DNA of 64,000 nucleotides, taken from assembly GCA_026390595.1 (NCBI GenBank), contig JAPLFQ010000020.1, positions 375,763-439,762 of the forward strand, given 5' to 3'. The translations under genes and the position numbers were made by a program. The stretch's first letter is position 1, and every line of letters begins with the position of its first letter. This document shows, in pieces, positions 25,122-35,246 of this stretch. The DNA comes from Ignavibacteriales bacterium (GTDB lineage: Bacteria; Bacteroidota; Ignavibacteria; UBA10030). Below the pieces are notes generated by a model, which saw only the letters and a program-made list of their open reading frames with translations, searched no databases and was not told the DNA's origin.

Positions 25122-26027
25122 CTACTTGATAAGCGTTCCTATCCGGCCCAAACGAACCGAAGCGATCTTGGAGAAAATGTTGTAGATCGGGATGTTGGTG
25201 TCCCACGACCAATAGACAACCAGGGGTGTACCGACGAGGTTTTCTTTGGGGATGAACCCCCAATAACGACCGTCGAGGCTGTTATCCCGATGGTCTCCCA
25301 TGCCAAACACATAGTCACGCTGGACCGTGTACTCCGTGGCCTCCTTGCCGTCGATTTCGATACGATTGCCGCTGACAGTGACCGTGTGCCCCTCCCTGCG
25401 AATGAACGTATCCCACGCCTCGATCGTCGTCGGGTCGATGCGGAGCGTCATCCCTTGCTTCGGAATCACAAGAGGGCCATAGTTGTCTTCGTTCCAGGAA
25501 GCCCCTTTCGGGAAAATCCGATCATCCACACCGCTTGCACTCACCATCCGCGGGAAACTGAAGTGTATGTTCCGCGGCACCGGAGCAACCTTGCCATTCA
25601 CGTGGAGAACCCTCTTGATCACTTGCAGCGTATCTCCCGGAAGTGCCACGCAGCGCTTCAGGTAGAACGTAAAATCTTCCGGCTTCACTTCATCCCGATA
25701 GCCGGGAAACACAAAAACGATCACATCGCCCCGCTCAACCTCCCTGAACCCTGGAATCCGAAACCAGGGTAGACGCACATTCGTGAAGGGTATGTTGCGC
25801 GGCGAGGTGCCGCCGTAGATGAACTTGTTCACGAAGAGCAGGTCACCGGTCATCACTTCATTCTCCATCGATCCGGTCGGGACCAGGAAGGAGGCGATGA
25901 CGAAATTATTGAGAACCAGAAAAGCCCCAAAGACTATACCAAACTCCTTTAGAAAGGCCAGCACCTTCGCCTTCAAGGGTCTGTCGTCCCGTGGCTCTTC
26001 CTGTTTCACTTTGCGTGCATCGTTCAT
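25122..26027 (-). CDS. lepB: Signal peptidase I
   Basis: A protein of 301 residues with one N-terminal membrane helix (about 28-48), catalytic Ser 53 in PTGSMENEVMTGD, catalytic Lys 124 in FYLKRCVALPGD, and GDHRDNSLDGRYWG with the GDxRDNS box. It directly follows lepA (TGA then ATG with no gap), the classical lepA-lepB order. The copy downstream shares motif order and the same insertion, indicating tandem duplication with divergence. Confidence 0.95.
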   Translation of the reverse strand: MNDARKVKQEEPRDDRPLKAKVLAFLKEFGIVFGAFLVLNNFVIASFLVPTGSMENEVMTGDLLFVNKFIYGGTSPRNIPFTNVRLPWFRIPGFREVERGDVIVFVFPGYRDEVKPEDFTFYLKRCVALPGDTLQVIKRVLHVNGKVAPVPRNIHFSFPRMVSASGVDDRIFPKGASWNEDNYGPLVIPKQGMTLRIDPTTIEAWDTFIRREGHTVTVSGNRIEIDGKEATEYTVQRDYVFGMGDHRDNSLDGRYWGFIPKENLVGTPLVVYWSWDTNIPIYNIFSKIASVRLGRIGTLIK

Positions 26028-27827
26028 TCATTCCTCCATCGACAAGACAGCCAGGAAGGCTTCCTGGGGGATCTCCACCCGGCCGACCTGTTTCATCCGT
26101 TTTTTGCCTTCTTTTTGTTTTTCCAGGAGCTTCCGCTTGCGGCTGATGTCTCCCCCATAGCACTTGGCGATGACGTTTTTTCGCATCGCGCTGATGGTTT
26201 CCCGTGCGATGACCTTACTGCCGATCGCGGCCTGGATTGCAACCTCAAACATTTGACGTGGGATGAGCTCGCGAAGTTTCCCGCACATCTTCCGGCCCCA
26301 GTCATACGATTTCGCCCTATGTACAATGGTCGATAACGCATCGACAGACTCCCCGTTCAGCAGAATATCGAGCTTCACGAGGTCCGATTCCCGGTTTTCC
26401 AGGAAGTCGTAATCGAACGAGGCGTAACCCCGGGAAATGGACTTCAGCTTGTCATAGAAATCGAAGATGATTTCAGCCAGAGGGAGCTCATAGTGGATAT
26501 CGGCACGCTCGGGGGACAGATAAGTAGTATTACGATGGATTCCGCGCCGGTCCATGCAGAGCTTCATGATTGGACCGATGTACTCGGTCGGCGTGATAAT
26601 CTGTCCCTTGATGTAAGGCTCTTCGACCCTCTCGATTTCGCCTGGGGTAGGCATGAACGCGGGGTTATCCACGAGCATGACTTTGCCATCGAGCTTGATA
26701 ACGCTGTATTCGACGTTCGGAACAGTATTGATGAGGGATTGATTGTATTCTCGCTCGAGCCTCTCACGGATGATCTCCATGTGCAGAAGCCCAAGAAAAC
26801 CGCACCGGAAGCCGAACCCGAGGGCCAGCGAACTCTCTGGTTCGAACGTCAGCGAGGCGTCGTTCAGGCGGAGTTTCTCTAACGCTTCCCTCAATTCACC
26901 AAACGCGTCACTGTTGGACGGATACATACCGCTGAAGACCATTGGCTTCGCTTCTTTGTAACCGGGAAGCGGCCCTGCAGCAGGCTTGTCTGCGTGTGTG
27001 ATGGTGTCTCCCACCTTGGTATCGTGGACATCCTTCACATTGGCGATGACGTATCCGACGTTGCCGGCGGAAATACTGCCTACACGTTTTCGCTGCATTT
27101 CCAGGATTCCGACATCTTCGGCCTGGAACTGCTTGTCATTCGAGAAGAACTTGATGTGTTCCTTTTCGTTCAACGTCCCATCAATCACCCTCACGTATGC
27201 CACTGCGCCGCGGTACTCGTCAAACACGGAGTCGAATATCAGCGCTCTCAACGGCGCGTCGGGGTCTCCCTTGGGAGCAGACACTCTATGCACGATCGCT
27301 TCGACGACTTCGTGCGTCCCCAATCCGGACTTCGCGCTCCCGAGCAGGATTTCTTCTTCTGTGCATCCAAGGAGATCTACGACCTGGCGCTTGACCGTGT
27401 CGATCATCGTCTTTGCGCTGGGCAGGTCGACCTTGTTGATGAAAGGTATGATCTCAAGCCCCGCGTCGATGGCGAGATAGAGGTTGGAAATTGTCTGCGC
27501 CTCCACCCCCTGCGTCGCGTCCACAACAAGAATCGCCCCTTCGCACGCTGCGAGAGAACGTGAGACCTCATACGTAAAATCGACGTGCCCGGGCGTATCG
27601 ATCAGGTTAAGCGTGTATTGCTCTCCATCGAGTGCCTTGTACTGCATCTGGATAGCGTGGAGCTTGATGGTAATGCCGCGCTCCTGTTCAAGCTCCATAT
27701 CATCCAGCACCTGCTTGGTCATGTTGCGGGAAGAGATTGCTCCGGTAAGCTCGAGGATCCTGTCGGCGAGGGTGGATTTGCCGTGATCGATATGTGCGAC
27801 TATGCAAAAATTTCGGATGTGCTTCAT
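26028..27827 (-). CDS. lepA: Elongation factor 4 (LepA) GTPase
   Basis: A translational GTPase (599 residues) that acts on ribosomes in unusual states (back-translocation or biogenesis). G1 is AHIDHGKST near 10-18, the switch I region ends in QERGITI, G3 is DTPGH and G4 is NKVD. The C-terminal half carries the LepA-specific CTD, including the [22 protein letters not shown] type sequence near residues 560-585. Length is typical. A promoter candidate lies at 27929-27957. Confidence 0.97.
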   Translation of the reverse strand: MKHIRNFCIVAHIDHGKSTLADRILELTGAISSRNMTKQVLDDMELEQERGITIKLHAIQMQYKALDGEQYTLNLIDTPGHVDFTYEVSRSLAACEGAILVVDATQGVEAQTISNLYLAIDAGLEIIPFINKVDLPSAKTMIDTVKRQVVDLLGCTEEEILLGSAKSGLGTHEVVEAIVHRVSAPKGDPDAPLRALIFDSVFDEYRGAVAYVRVIDGTLNEKEHIKFFSNDKQFQAEDVGILEMQRKRVGSISAGNVGYVIANVKDVHDTKVGDTITHADKPAAGPLPGYKEAKPMVFSGMYPSNSDAFGELREALEKLRLNDASLTFEPESSLALGFGFRCGFLGLLHMEIIRERLEREYNQSLINTVPNVEYSVIKLDGKVMLVDNPAFMPTPGEIERVEEPYIKGQIITPTEYIGPIMKLCMDRRGIHRNTTYLSPERADIHYELPLAEIIFDFYDKLKSISRGYASFDYDFLENRESDLVKLDILLNGESVDALSTIVHRAKSYDWGRKMCGKLRELIPRQMFEVAIQAAIGSKVIARETISAMRKNVIAKCYGGDISRKRKLLEKQKEGKKRMKQVGRVEIPQEAFLAVLSMEE

Positions 27828-27928
27828 GAACCTTCAGTGACTCGATTGCGAATCAAGTGCTCCAAAAAAAGAAAAAGTAAAGAGTGGAAGTGCAATCAAA
27901 TCACCCTTTACTCCCCGTTCGGACAAGA

Positions 27929-27957
27929 AATATAGCGTAAAATCGCCGTAAGAGCAA
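27929..27957 (-). promoter_or_regulatory. Candidate promoter of lepA operon
   Basis: Minus strand TTGCTC, 17 bases, TATATT (TTG-N20-TATATT), predicting a leader of roughly 95 bases before lepA. The remaining divergent spacer to 28027 shows no clear promoter for the epimerase gene. Confidence 0.5.
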
Positions 27958-28027
27958 GGTGGAGGTCGGTGCATCCGACTCAAGGCATGATCTGGAATTC
28001 CACGGAAATTCTGATTATGTACATCGT

Positions 28028-28954
28028 ATGGATACTCCATTGGGAACGGTCATAGTCGCCGGCGCTACGGGATTGATCGGTCGGAAATTGACATCAAGTC
28101 TGGTCGAGAGTCGGACAAAAGTTGTTGTCCTCACAAGAAGCCAGGACGCGATGCGAGCGCCCGTTCATCCCCTGGTACGGTATGTTCGCTGGGATGGAAA
28201 GAACCAGGGCGAATGGACACAGTATGTTGAGTCCGCAGAAGCGATTGTAAATCTTTCGGGACAGTCGATTGGCGAGAAGAGGTGGTCGGAAACCCGCAAG
28301 CAAGAACTCCTTCTGAGCCGCACAGAGCCGACGGGGGCACTGGTGGAAGCTATCCGGCATTCGAGCAAAAAACCGAAAGCCCTCGTCAACGCGTCTGCCG
28401 TTGGGTTTTACGGCAACGTCCCCCGGGGAAACGTTGTCGAGAATCATCCACCCGGACAGGATTTTCTCGGAAGAACATGTGTCGCATGGGAATCGTCCGC
28501 GCTGGAGGCGCAAGAACTTGGTGTTCGGGTTGTCCTGCTTCGATCCGGCATCGTCCTGGATTCTCGGGGCGGCGCTCTCAAGAAAATGCTCCTTCCATTC
28601 AGGCTTTTTGTCGGCGGCCCGCTTGGCTCCGGAGATCAGTGGTTTCCATGGATTCACCATGAAGACGAGGTGCGGGCAATTCGGTTCGCGCTCGATACAA
28701 CAGCGCTTTCAGGGGCTTTGAATCTGGCAGCGCCGCAAGCCACGACGATGCGCGATTTTGCTCAAACCCTCGGAGCAGTTATGCACCGCCCGTCAATATT
28801 CCCGGTGCCGTCTTTTGTTCTGAGAGCGATTCTCGGAGAGATGTCGGCCATAGTCCTCAACGGCCAGTGTGCAAAGCCGGAGAAGCTCCTCAAAGCGGGG
28901 TTTGAATTCCGGTTTCCTGCTCTGACCGGAGCACTCAAGGACATACTGGGGTAG
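28028..28954 (+). CDS. TIGR01777-family NAD(P)-dependent epimerase
   Basis: A protein of 308 residues from ATG 28028: Rossmann motif VIVAGATGLIGRKL, then LVNASAVGFYGN with the SDR Tyr region of the family, GIVLDSRGGALKKMLLPFRL and a C-terminal DUF1731 region (about 255-308). Members of this family (YfcH/SulA-like) are of uncertain substrate; some plant and cyanobacterial members act on cell division. The gene faces away from lepA and converges with the DUF5683 gene 10 bases from its stop. An earlier GTG at 27959 is in frame but the extra residues are not conserved-looking. Confidence 0.87.
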   Translation: MDTPLGTVIVAGATGLIGRKLTSSLVESRTKVVVLTRSQDAMRAPVHPLVRYVRWDGKNQGEWTQYVESAEAIVNLSGQSIGEKRWSETRKQELLLSRTEPTGALVEAIRHSSKKPKALVNASAVGFYGNVPRGNVVENHPPGQDFLGRTCVAWESSALEAQELGVRVVLLRSGIVLDSRGGALKKMLLPFRLFVGGPLGSGDQWFPWIHHEDEVRAIRFALDTTALSGALNLAAPQATTMRDFAQTLGAVMHRPSIFPVPSFVLRAILGEMSAIVLNGQCAKPEKLLKAGFEFRFPALTGALKDILG

Positions 28955-28964
28955 TGGACCAGAC

Positions 28965-29555
28965 CTAGCGGATTGGGATGCTGATCTTGAGAGAAGTTCC
29001 GCCAAGATTATCCCCGACATCGAAACCGTAGAGGCTGGCTCCGACGTATGCGTCGACGAGGTTTAGCAGATAAGTGATTGCAAAATAGAACGCGAACCTG
29101 TCGCGCTCATCGTGGTAGAAGTCCCTCTCGTAGAGCAGTTGCGCATCCCCCTGCCCATTGTTAGCCCCGAGCTTTACAGACTCGTCGTATCTCGATCGGG
29201 ATTCGGTATAGCGGTCATTCATACGAAACCACTGCGTCCCGAAATACCCTCCGAATCCGAGAATGAGCGGAACCTTCCAATATCTCCCCGTGTAAATCTG
29301 GCCGGCACCGGGGAGAATAGCCGAAAGCAGTACCGCAGTTGTCGGAGACTTCGAACGAATGAACACGACGCTGGCAGAATCAGCCTTCAGGGAATCCGGC
29401 AGGAGGCGGAAGAACGGTGTTTGCGAAACCGGGTCCGCCTTGAACAACGCCGACGAGACTCGCTCCTGACTAACGGCAGGGCCGATCAGAAGAGAGAGGA
29501 GACCACACAGAAGAGCGACCCGCGAATGGATGAGAGAATGCGTCCAAGCTTTCAT
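28965..29555 (-). CDS. DUF5683 exported protein
   Basis: A protein of 196 residues from ATG 29555 with a signal peptide (SRVALLCGLLSLLIGPAVS). The core AVLLSAILPGAGQIYTGRYW is the mark of DUF5683, a small family with two or three hydrophobic helices found in Bacteroidota and Ignavibacteria. The next hydrophobic stretch ILGFGGYFG and FYFAITYLLNLVDAYVGA support membrane association. Function is unknown. A GTG at 29573, directly after the ridA stop, is an alternative start. Confidence 0.8.
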   Translation of the reverse strand: MKAWTHSLIHSRVALLCGLLSLLIGPAVSQERVSSALFKADPVSQTPFFRLLPDSLKADSASVVFIRSKSPTTAVLLSAILPGAGQIYTGRYWKVPLILGFGGYFGTQWFRMNDRYTESRSRYDESVKLGANNGQGDAQLLYERDFYHDERDRFAFYFAITYLLNLVDAYVGASLYGFDVGDNLGGTSLKISIPIR

Positions 29556-29573
29556 TATGCAAGGCACAACCAC

Positions 29574-29963
29574 CTACTTCTCGATGACCGCTACAGCTTC
29601 GATTTCGACCTTCATGTCTCGCGGGAGCCGGCCCACTTCGACGGTGCTTCGAGCCGGAGCGGCTGACGAGAAAAACTCCGCATAGACTTCGTTCATCGCC
29701 GCAAAGTCATTGAAGTCCTTCAGGAAGACTGTTGTCTTCACGACGGCATTCATGGACGTGCCGGCTGCGTTCAGCACAGCTTCGATGTTTTTCAGGACCT
29801 GCCTGGTCTGCGCCTTGATATCTCCCTCGATGACCTTATTCGTCGCAGGATCGATGGCAACCTGACCAGCCGTGTAGACAAATCGTCCGTCAACAATGAT
29901 TCCCTGGCTGTACGGCCCGATTGGTTTCGGCGCCTTGTCGGTGAGAACTTTCTGATTGGCCAT
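29574..29963 (-). CDS. ridA: RidA-family reactive enamine/imine deaminase
   Basis: A protein of 129 residues that hydrolyses enamine and imine intermediates from PLP enzymes, protecting the cell from 2-aminoacrylate. Family marks are [12 protein letters not shown] near 11-22, [10 protein letters not shown], and near the C-terminus [21 protein letters not shown] with the conserved Arg that binds the carboxylate. Start is ATG 29963 (MANQKV); the frame extends upstream through a repeat-like spacer that is not conserved. Confidence 0.95.
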   Translation of the reverse strand: MANQKVLTDKAPKPIGPYSQGIIVDGRFVYTAGQVAIDPATNKVIEGDIKAQTRQVLKNIEAVLNAAGTSMNAVVKTTVFLKDFNDFAAMNEVYAEFFSSAAPARSTVEVGRLPRDMKVEIEAVAVIEK

Positions 29964-30017
29964 GGTATCTTCCAGATGATTCAAGAAACGTTGAGCAGGC
30001 ACACCGCAGACATCTCT

Positions 30018-30041
30018 TCGTGCCTTTGTGCCTTTGCGTGA
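30018..30041. repeat. GTGCCTTTG spacer repeat between parB and ridA
   Basis: The words GTGCCTTTG, TGCCTTTGC follow each other in the 97-bp spacer between parB and ridA. The motif is of a type common in spacers of Bacteroidota and Chlorobi-like genomes (from general knowledge); only one instance is seen here. Confidence 0.3.
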
Positions 30042-30060
30042 CTTCTTGTTGAAATGACTT

Positions 30061-30981
30061 CTAGTGAAATTTCTCGAGTGATGCGAAGAGGTCGAGCAGG
30101 CGATCCAGATCATCGAGCGAATAGTACTCGATGACGATTTCCCCTTTTCCGCCGACACGTTCCTTTACGCTCACCTTCGTGCCGAGCGTCTGTCGCAGTT
30201 TCGCTTCCACGCTCTGAACGCTGGCCGAGCCTTCTGTCGGAAGGGTCTTCCGGCCGGTCCCTTGTGTTGTTTTACCCGTCGCTTTCGCGAGGAGCTCGAT
30301 CTTGCGGACAGAGATACCTGAATCGACGATTTTCTGATAAAGACGGAGTTGCATGCCCTCTGTCGGCACGTTGATCAGCGCCCGCGCGTGCCCCATCGTG
30401 ATGAGGTTCTTCCGCAACCCTACCTGGATCTCGATAGGCAGTTTGAGCAAGCGGATGAAATTCGTAACCGTCGTGCGGTCCTTGCCGACTTTGTCTGCCA
30501 CCTCTTCCTGCGTCAGATGGCACTCGTCGATGAGGCGTTTGTAACCGTGGGCAATTTCGATAGGGTTCAGCGTCTCGCGCTGGATGTTCTCGATGAGAGC
30601 GAGTTCCAGCATTTCCTCATCGGATTCCACCGTGATGATGTAAGCGGGGATCTCTGTGAGTCCGGCGTTCTGCGCCGCGCGCAATCGCCGTTCGCCCGTT
30701 ACAAGCTGATATCCGCCGTCCACGCGCCGGACAGTAATCGGCTGTATGATCCCTTTTTCGACGATCGAACGGGTGAGTTCCGCTAACGCCTCAACGTCAA
30801 ATTCCGTCCGGGGCTGGAATGGGTTGGGCCGTATGAGCTCCATCGCGACCCGGGCTATAATGCCTACCTCTCCCGTGTCTGCTCCAATCTCATCGTGCCG
30901 GTAGCTCACTTCTTTCGGTGGCGCCTTCGGTATCAAAGCGCTCAACCCCCGTCCAAGAACTGATTTCTTTTGAGTAGACAT
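30061..30981 (-). CDS. parB: Chromosome partitioning protein ParB
   Basis: This protein (306 residues) binds parS sites, spreads on DNA as a CTP-dependent clamp and works with ParA to segregate the origin. N-terminal [14 protein letters not shown] is the ParA-contact peptide; the CTPase/ParB-Srx region shows [14 protein letters not shown] and GERRLRAAQ (GERRxRA motif), followed by [14 protein letters not shown] and a helix-turn-helix with [21 protein letters not shown]. The C-terminal dimer domain is present. No parS site (TGTTTCACGTGAAACA type) was found in the window. Confidence 0.97.
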   Translation of the reverse strand: MSTQKKSVLGRGLSALIPKAPPKEVSYRHDEIGADTGEVGIIARVAMELIRPNPFQPRTEFDVEALAELTRSIVEKGIIQPITVRRVDGGYQLVTGERRLRAAQNAGLTEIPAYIITVESDEEMLELALIENIQRETLNPIEIAHGYKRLIDECHLTQEEVADKVGKDRTTVTNFIRLLKLPIEIQVGLRKNLITMGHARALINVPTEGMQLRLYQKIVDSGISVRKIELLAKATGKTTQGTGRKTLPTEGSASVQSVEAKLRQTLGTKVSVKERVGGKGEIVIEYYSLDDLDRLLDLFASLEKFH

Positions 30982-30982
30982 A

Positions 30983-31792
30983 TCAGGATCCGGTAACAGA
31001 GTGTGATTGCGGGATCGACTCGGGCGTCAGCGCATCGTTGTTCGCCAGCACCTCTTTGGCCAGGTCCATATGGTGCCGGGTGCCTGAGCAGATGGCGTCG
31101 TACAGAATAATTGGCTTGCCGAAACTCGGAGCTTCGCTCAAACGGATGTTGCGGGAGATAACCGTCTTGAACACCTTGTTTCCAAAATATCGTTTGACCT
31201 CATCGACGATCTGATTCGACAACCGCAGGCGCGAGTCGAACATCGTCAACAACACCCCCTCGATGTCAAGGTTCGGATTGAGCGTCTTCTTCACGAGATT
31301 GATCGTGCTGAAGAGCTGACCCAGTCCTTCGAGAGCGAAGTATTCGCATTGCACCGGGATCAGAATGGAATCGGCTGCGGTGAGTGCGTTCAGCGTCAGA
31401 AGTCCAAGCGAGGGAGGGCAATCGATGACAACAAAATCGTACAGCTCACGCACAGGTTGAATAGCTGTCAAGAGTCTCCGCTCCCTGTTTTCCAGGGCCA
31501 CCATCTCAATCTCTGCGCCGACGAGATTGATATGGGATGGGACACAGGAGAGAAACGGCATCTGGGTCTCGACAATTGTCGATCCCATGTTCAGTCCGTC
31601 GACGATCACTTCGTAAATGGTGCGGCCTTCGAGAGGAGAGATGCCGATTCCGCTGGTCGCGTTCGCCTGCGGATCCATATCAACAAGAAGTGTACGCTTT
31701 TCGGCCACAGCGAGAGACGCAGCCAGGTTCACGGCCGTTGTTGTCTTCCCTACGCCGCCCTTTTGATTCGCAATAACAATGACTTTTGACAT
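30983..31792 (-). CDS. parA: Chromosome partitioning ATPase ParA/Soj
   Basis: A deviant Walker ATPase of 269 residues that forms the gradient for ParB-DNA movement. The deviant Walker A KGGVGKTT (about 11-18) and DMDPQANAT motif are clear, as is VVIDCPPSLG (Walker B). It lacks the N-terminal HTH of plasmid ParA proteins, so it is the chromosomal type. Start ATG 31792 gives MSKVIVIANQ; a longer frame to 31867 lacks conserved content. parB begins one base after its stop. Confidence 0.97.
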   Translation of the reverse strand: MSKVIVIANQKGGVGKTTTAVNLAASLAVAEKRTLLVDMDPQANATSGIGISPLEGRTIYEVIVDGLNMGSTIVETQMPFLSCVPSHINLVGAEIEMVALENRERRLLTAIQPVRELYDFVVIDCPPSLGLLTLNALTAADSILIPVQCEYFALEGLGQLFSTINLVKKTLNPNLDIEGVLLTMFDSRLRLSNQIVDEVKRYFGNKVFKTVISRNIRLSEAPSFGKPIILYDAICSGTRHHMDLAKEVLANNDALTPESIPQSHSVTGS

Positions 31793-31838
31793 CGACGAGT
31801 TATCGGTTCTCTCTGACTGGGGGGCAAATGAATGTGCG

Positions 31839-31867
31839 AATATAATCCTTTTTCGGAGAGTATGCAA
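31839..31867 (-). promoter_or_regulatory. Candidate promoter of parAB
   Basis: Minus strand TTTG, then 20 bases after TTG, then TATATT. It lies about 47 bp upstream of the parA start in the spacer after fmt. Confidence 0.5.
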
Positions 31868-31900
31868 ACAACCGCAGTCGGGGGAGCCGCCGCAGGACGT

Positions 31901-32842
31901 TCAGGTTTTGCCGAACCGGTCACCCGCTTTGAGCGGATAGCCGCGTATGAATTCTGCGATCGCCATTCGCTTCCTCCCCTCCTGTTGAACTTCGGTGAGT
32001 CCGAGCAAACCTGTCTGAGTTCCGACCAGTACTTTCGTGGCGGTCGTGTCCGCTACGACACCCGGTTCGCACGCATGGACCAGTCCGTAATCATCGACAC
32101 GTTCCGTCCCATAGATCCGAACGATCTTTCCATGATGCCTCGTCCAGGCACACGGACTGGGAGAAAGACCGCGCACAAAATCGTGAATTTGCTGCGCAGG
32201 TTTCTTCCAGTCGATTTCACAATTCTCACGCCAGATCTTGGGGGCAAGCGATGCGGAGGATTCGTCCTGGGCCATGGGTTTGGCATTGCCGAGCTCGATT
32301 GCACGGACAGTCTGAAGGACAACCTGGGCTCCCAGATCCGACAACCTGTCGTGCAATTCGCCGGCGGTCTCGTCACGCCCGATGCGAACGCGGGCCTGCA
32401 GAAGCACCGCGCCTGTATCCACTTTCTCGCGCAGGAAGAACGTTGTGACTCCCGTTTCCTCTTCCCCTTTGATGATCGCCCAGTTGATCGGCGCGGCACC
32501 CCTGAACTTTGGGAGGAGCGACGCATGCAGATTGAATGCACCAAACCGGGGGATTGTGAACACTTCTGGCGGGAGAATGCGGAACGCCACGACTGCGATG
32601 AGATCCGGTTGGAGACTGGCAACGGCGGAAACGAACGCCGGGTCTTTCAAGCTTTGTGGTTGGAGAAGAGGGAGGCTTCTCTCATCGGCAAATTCTTTGA
32701 CGGGGGATGGGGCGACTTTCTGTCCTCGCCCCTGAGGCATATCGGGCGATGTCACGACGGAGACAACATTGTAGCCATGCTCCAACAGCGTCTTGAGGCT
32801 GGGGATGGCAAACTCCGGCGTGCCCATGAAGAGAATTCGCAT
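31901..32842 (-). CDS. fmt: Methionyl-tRNA formyltransferase
   Basis: A protein of 313 residues that formylates initiator methionyl-tRNA using 10-formyltetrahydrofolate. Signature segments: MRILFMGTPEFA at the start, GRGQKVAPSPVK, NLHASLLPKFRGAAPINWAI (the catalytic Asn/His region) and GVTTFFLREKVDTGAVL. The C-terminal OB-like domain begins near 208. def lies 9 bases upstream in the same operon, the classical def-fmt pair. Confidence 0.97.
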   Translation of the reverse strand: MRILFMGTPEFAIPSLKTLLEHGYNVVSVVTSPDMPQGRGQKVAPSPVKEFADERSLPLLQPQSLKDPAFVSAVASLQPDLIAVVAFRILPPEVFTIPRFGAFNLHASLLPKFRGAAPINWAIIKGEEETGVTTFFLREKVDTGAVLLQARVRIGRDETAGELHDRLSDLGAQVVLQTVRAIELGNAKPMAQDESSASLAPKIWRENCEIDWKKPAQQIHDFVRGLSPSPCAWTRHHGKIVRIYGTERVDDYGLVHACEPGVVADTTATKVLVGTQTGLLGLTEVQQEGRKRMAIAEFIRGYPLKAGDRFGKT

Positions 32843-32851
32843 GGTGAAGGC

Positions 32852-33442
32852 TCATACCTCGTCAGAACTGATGGAAGGATACGACGTGTCTACCTCACCC
32901 TTTTCAATCTTTTTCAGCTCGCTGCGGAGAAGCGCCCGGCGCGTTCTTCCAACACGGTCCACGAACATGACGCCATCCAGATGATCGGCTTCGTGCTGTA
33001 TAACCCTGGCGAGCAGGCCGTCGGCTGTTATTTCTGCCTCCTGGAAATTTACATCCCGGTATTTCACGCCAATTCTCTCAGGCCGATCCACTTCTGCGCG
33101 AAGATCGGGGATGCTGAGACACCCCTCTTCCATCGAGATTGACCCCTCCATGACCTTGATGACAGGATTGATCATCACAAGTACTTTGGACTCCGAATCG
33201 TGTTCAGCGGGCTTTCCTTCATCTTCCTCCCGCACTCCCCTCTCAATTGCGCCTACATCAACGACGAGCATCCGTCGGAGATCCCCCACCTGGGTGGCAG
33301 CGAGTCCGATGCCGTTCGCTCTGTGCATTGTCTCGGCCAGATCGTACATCAGCTTGATCGCAGAATCATCGAGCTTCTGGACAGGCTTCGCCTTCTTGCG
33401 CAGCACCTCAGTCCCATACAGATAGATAGGCAATCTGGACAT
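32852..33442 (-). CDS. def: Peptide deformylase
   Basis: A metalloenzyme of 196 residues that removes the formyl group from nascent proteins. Motif 1 GIGLAATQVG at 44-53, motif 2 EGCLSIP at 106-112 (metal Cys) and motif 3 HEADH at 150-154 (two metal His and catalytic Glu). An acidic insertion between motifs 1 and 2 (about 70-87) lengthens it slightly. The ATG at 33442 is chosen over a TTG at 33463. Confidence 0.97.
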   Translation of the reverse strand: MSRLPIYLYGTEVLRKKAKPVQKLDDSAIKLMYDLAETMHRANGIGLAATQVGDLRRMLVVDVGAIERGVREEDEGKPAEHDSESKVLVMINPVIKVMEGSISMEEGCLSIPDLRAEVDRPERIGVKYRDVNFQEAEITADGLLARVIQHEADHLDGVMFVDRVGRTRRALLRSELKKIEKGEVDTSYPSISSDEV

Positions 33443-33519
33443 TCTTGTTTTCTGCCGCCCCAAATGTAGAAATTCAACTTCGATAAGAAAATATACTCAG
33501 CACATCGCTTGAATGCAAC

Positions 33520-34233
33520 CTACTCCACAACCCGACGCGCTCCCTCGTATCGTTGTTTGAAATAGTAGCTTTCAAGTGACGAAATCGTTACGCCCAGCGA
33601 GACGCTTGCATGAGCAAAGAGATCATCACCGAGATAGATCCCAACGTGCGAGGCTGTCTCGCCGGTCGTATTGAAGAATACGAGATCGCCGAACTTCAGA
33701 TCGTCGTTGGTCACCGGAATTCCAGTCTTGAACTGCTCAGCACTGCTTCGAGGCAGCAGCTTCCCGATCGATTTCTTGTAGACCGTCATCGTATAGGCGG
33801 AACAATCGATTCCATCTTCATCCATTCCGCCGAGTTTGTACGACACTCCCATCAGTTTCGATATCTCGCGCATCACCTTCGCCTGATCGAGATTCGAGAT
33901 CGCCGAATTCTTCTCTGTCCGGAAACTCCGCTTTCCCGCCAACACGTTTTCAGCTGCGTCGGAAGCAGTCTCGACGTCCTCATCTCGTGCCTGAACCGAG
34001 TCTTTGCCGGAACGTGCTGGTTCTGTCTTCCCGGCAGACTCCGCTCTCTTTGTTTCCCCGCTCTTGAACCGGGGGGACGTCCCACCACAGCCACCGATTG
34101 CCAGAACCGAGGCGAAAAGAAAGGGAGCAGTGATCACGACGGCCAGAGTTTTCGTGTGTTGGACCCTCCGGAACAGCGAAAGCCCCGGCTTACACCGAGG
34201 CTTTCCACTGGTTGCATGTCTCATTCGTTCCAT
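33520..34233 (-). CDS. NlpC/P60 family lipoprotein (putative peptidoglycan hydrolase)
   Basis: A protein of 237 residues. The hydrophobic stretch TLAVVITAPFLFASVLAIG and lipobox AIGGC (Cys 49) mark a lipoprotein. Residues 55-110 are charged and probably disordered. The NlpC/P60 domain follows: catalytic Cys 144 in GIDCSAY, His 196 in SHVGIYLGDD and His 208 in LFAHAS, the Cys-His-polar triad of cell-wall endopeptidases cutting D-Glu to diamino acid bonds. The start overlaps the sigma factor stop as TAATG. Confidence 0.9.
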   Translation of the reverse strand: MERMRHATSGKPRCKPGLSLFRRVQHTKTLAVVITAPFLFASVLAIGGCGGTSPRFKSGETKRAESAGKTEPARSGKDSVQARDEDVETASDAAENVLAGKRSFRTEKNSAISNLDQAKVMREISKLMGVSYKLGGMDEDGIDCSAYTMTVYKKSIGKLLPRSSAEQFKTGIPVTNDDLKFGDLVFFNTTGETASHVGIYLGDDLFAHASVSLGVTISSLESYYFKQRYEGARRVVE

Positions 34234-35090
34234 TATCCCAGGTAAGCCCTCAGAGCTTTGCTCCGGGAGGCATGCCGCAAACGCCGGATCGCTTTCTCTT
34301 TGATTTGTCGAACGCGTTCCCGCGTGAGATTGAACTTCTCGCCGATCTCTTCAAGAGTCAGCGAGTGCTCCTGATCGAGCCCAAAATATAACCTGATGAC
34401 CTGTGCTTCCCGCTCGCTCAGCGTGTTCAAGGCACGTCGCACTTCAACCTTCAGGGATTCTTCCATCAACTGGTGATCAGGAGATGGCTGGCGCTGATCC
34501 TGGATAACATCCAGGAGCCGGTTATCCTCTCCCTGTGCAAACGGTGCATCCATCGAAAGGTGGCGCCCGGAAATCTTCAGCGTGTCGGAGACTTCGAAGA
34601 GCGACATGTCCAGCTCTTCCGCAAGCTCGCTGGCGCTCGGTTCACGCTCGAATTCCTGTTCAAGCGTGCTGAATGCTTTGCCAATCTTGTTCAGCGCACC
34701 GACGCGGTTCAGCGGCAGACGCACGATACGGGACTGCTCAGCCAGGGCTTGCAAAATCGATTGGCGAATCCACCACACGGCATACGAGATGAACTTGAAT
34801 CCACGCGTCTCATCGAACCGTTTGGCAGCTTTTATCAGCCCGAGATTCCCCTCGTTGATCAGGTCGCCGAGGGACAGTCCCTGGTTCTGATACTGCTTTG
34901 CGACGCTGACGACGAAGCGGAGGTTGGCCTTCGTCAGTTTCTCAAGCGCCTTCTGGTCCCCCTTCTTGATGCGTCGGGCAAGATCGATTTCCTCCTGCGG
35001 TGTGAGCAGGTCGACCTTGCCGATCTCCTGAAGGTACTTGTCGAGAGACTGGCTTTCCCGATTCGTGTATTGTTTACTGATTTTTACCAT
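34233..35090 (-). CDS. rpoD: RNA polymerase sigma-70 family factor, primary type (RpoD/SigA-like)
   Basis: A group 1/2 sigma factor of 285 residues. It lacks region 1.1 but has region 1.2 ([27 protein letters not shown]), 2 ([12 protein letters not shown] to WWIRQSI with the -10 recognition helix), 3 and 4.2 ([24 protein letters not shown]). This short form is the primary sigma factor in Bacteroidota, where it reads a TAnnTTTG -7 element; candidate promoters in this window fit that. A TTG-N20-TAGGGT element at 35140-35168 may be its own weak promoter. Confidence 0.93.
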   Translation of the reverse strand: MVKISKQYTNRESQSLDKYLQEIGKVDLLTPQEEIDLARRIKKGDQKALEKLTKANLRFVVSVAKQYQNQGLSLGDLINEGNLGLIKAAKRFDETRGFKFISYAVWWIRQSILQALAEQSRIVRLPLNRVGALNKIGKAFSTLEQEFEREPSASELAEELDMSLFEVSDTLKISGRHLSMDAPFAQGEDNRLLDVIQDQRQPSPDHQLMEESLKVEVRRALNTLSEREAQVIRLYFGLDQEHSLTLEEIGEKFNLTRERVRQIKEKAIRRLRHASRSKALRAYLG

Positions 35091-35139
35091 GTACTGTCGC
35101 GCCTCTTTCCAATGGGACTATGCAGGTAGTCTGAGCCCT

Positions 35140-35168
35140 ACCCTATCAACATCACTCAGATACAACAA
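35140..35168 (-). promoter_or_regulatory. Weak candidate promoter of rpoD
   Basis: Minus strand TTG, 20 bases, TAGGGT, 50 bp before the sigma factor start. The -7 element is a poor match; spacing is right. Confidence 0.25.
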
Positions 35169-35246
35169 AGTTCGGTATTTCCCGAATCTACTTCGTGTTT
35201 CGTCGGAGAACCGAAGCTTCCGACTCCCCCTTCGCGCTCTTCTTGA

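Noticed and set aside
31832-33142. 436-codon + frame opposite fmt and def
   Set aside because: Antisense shadow over two motif-complete genes.
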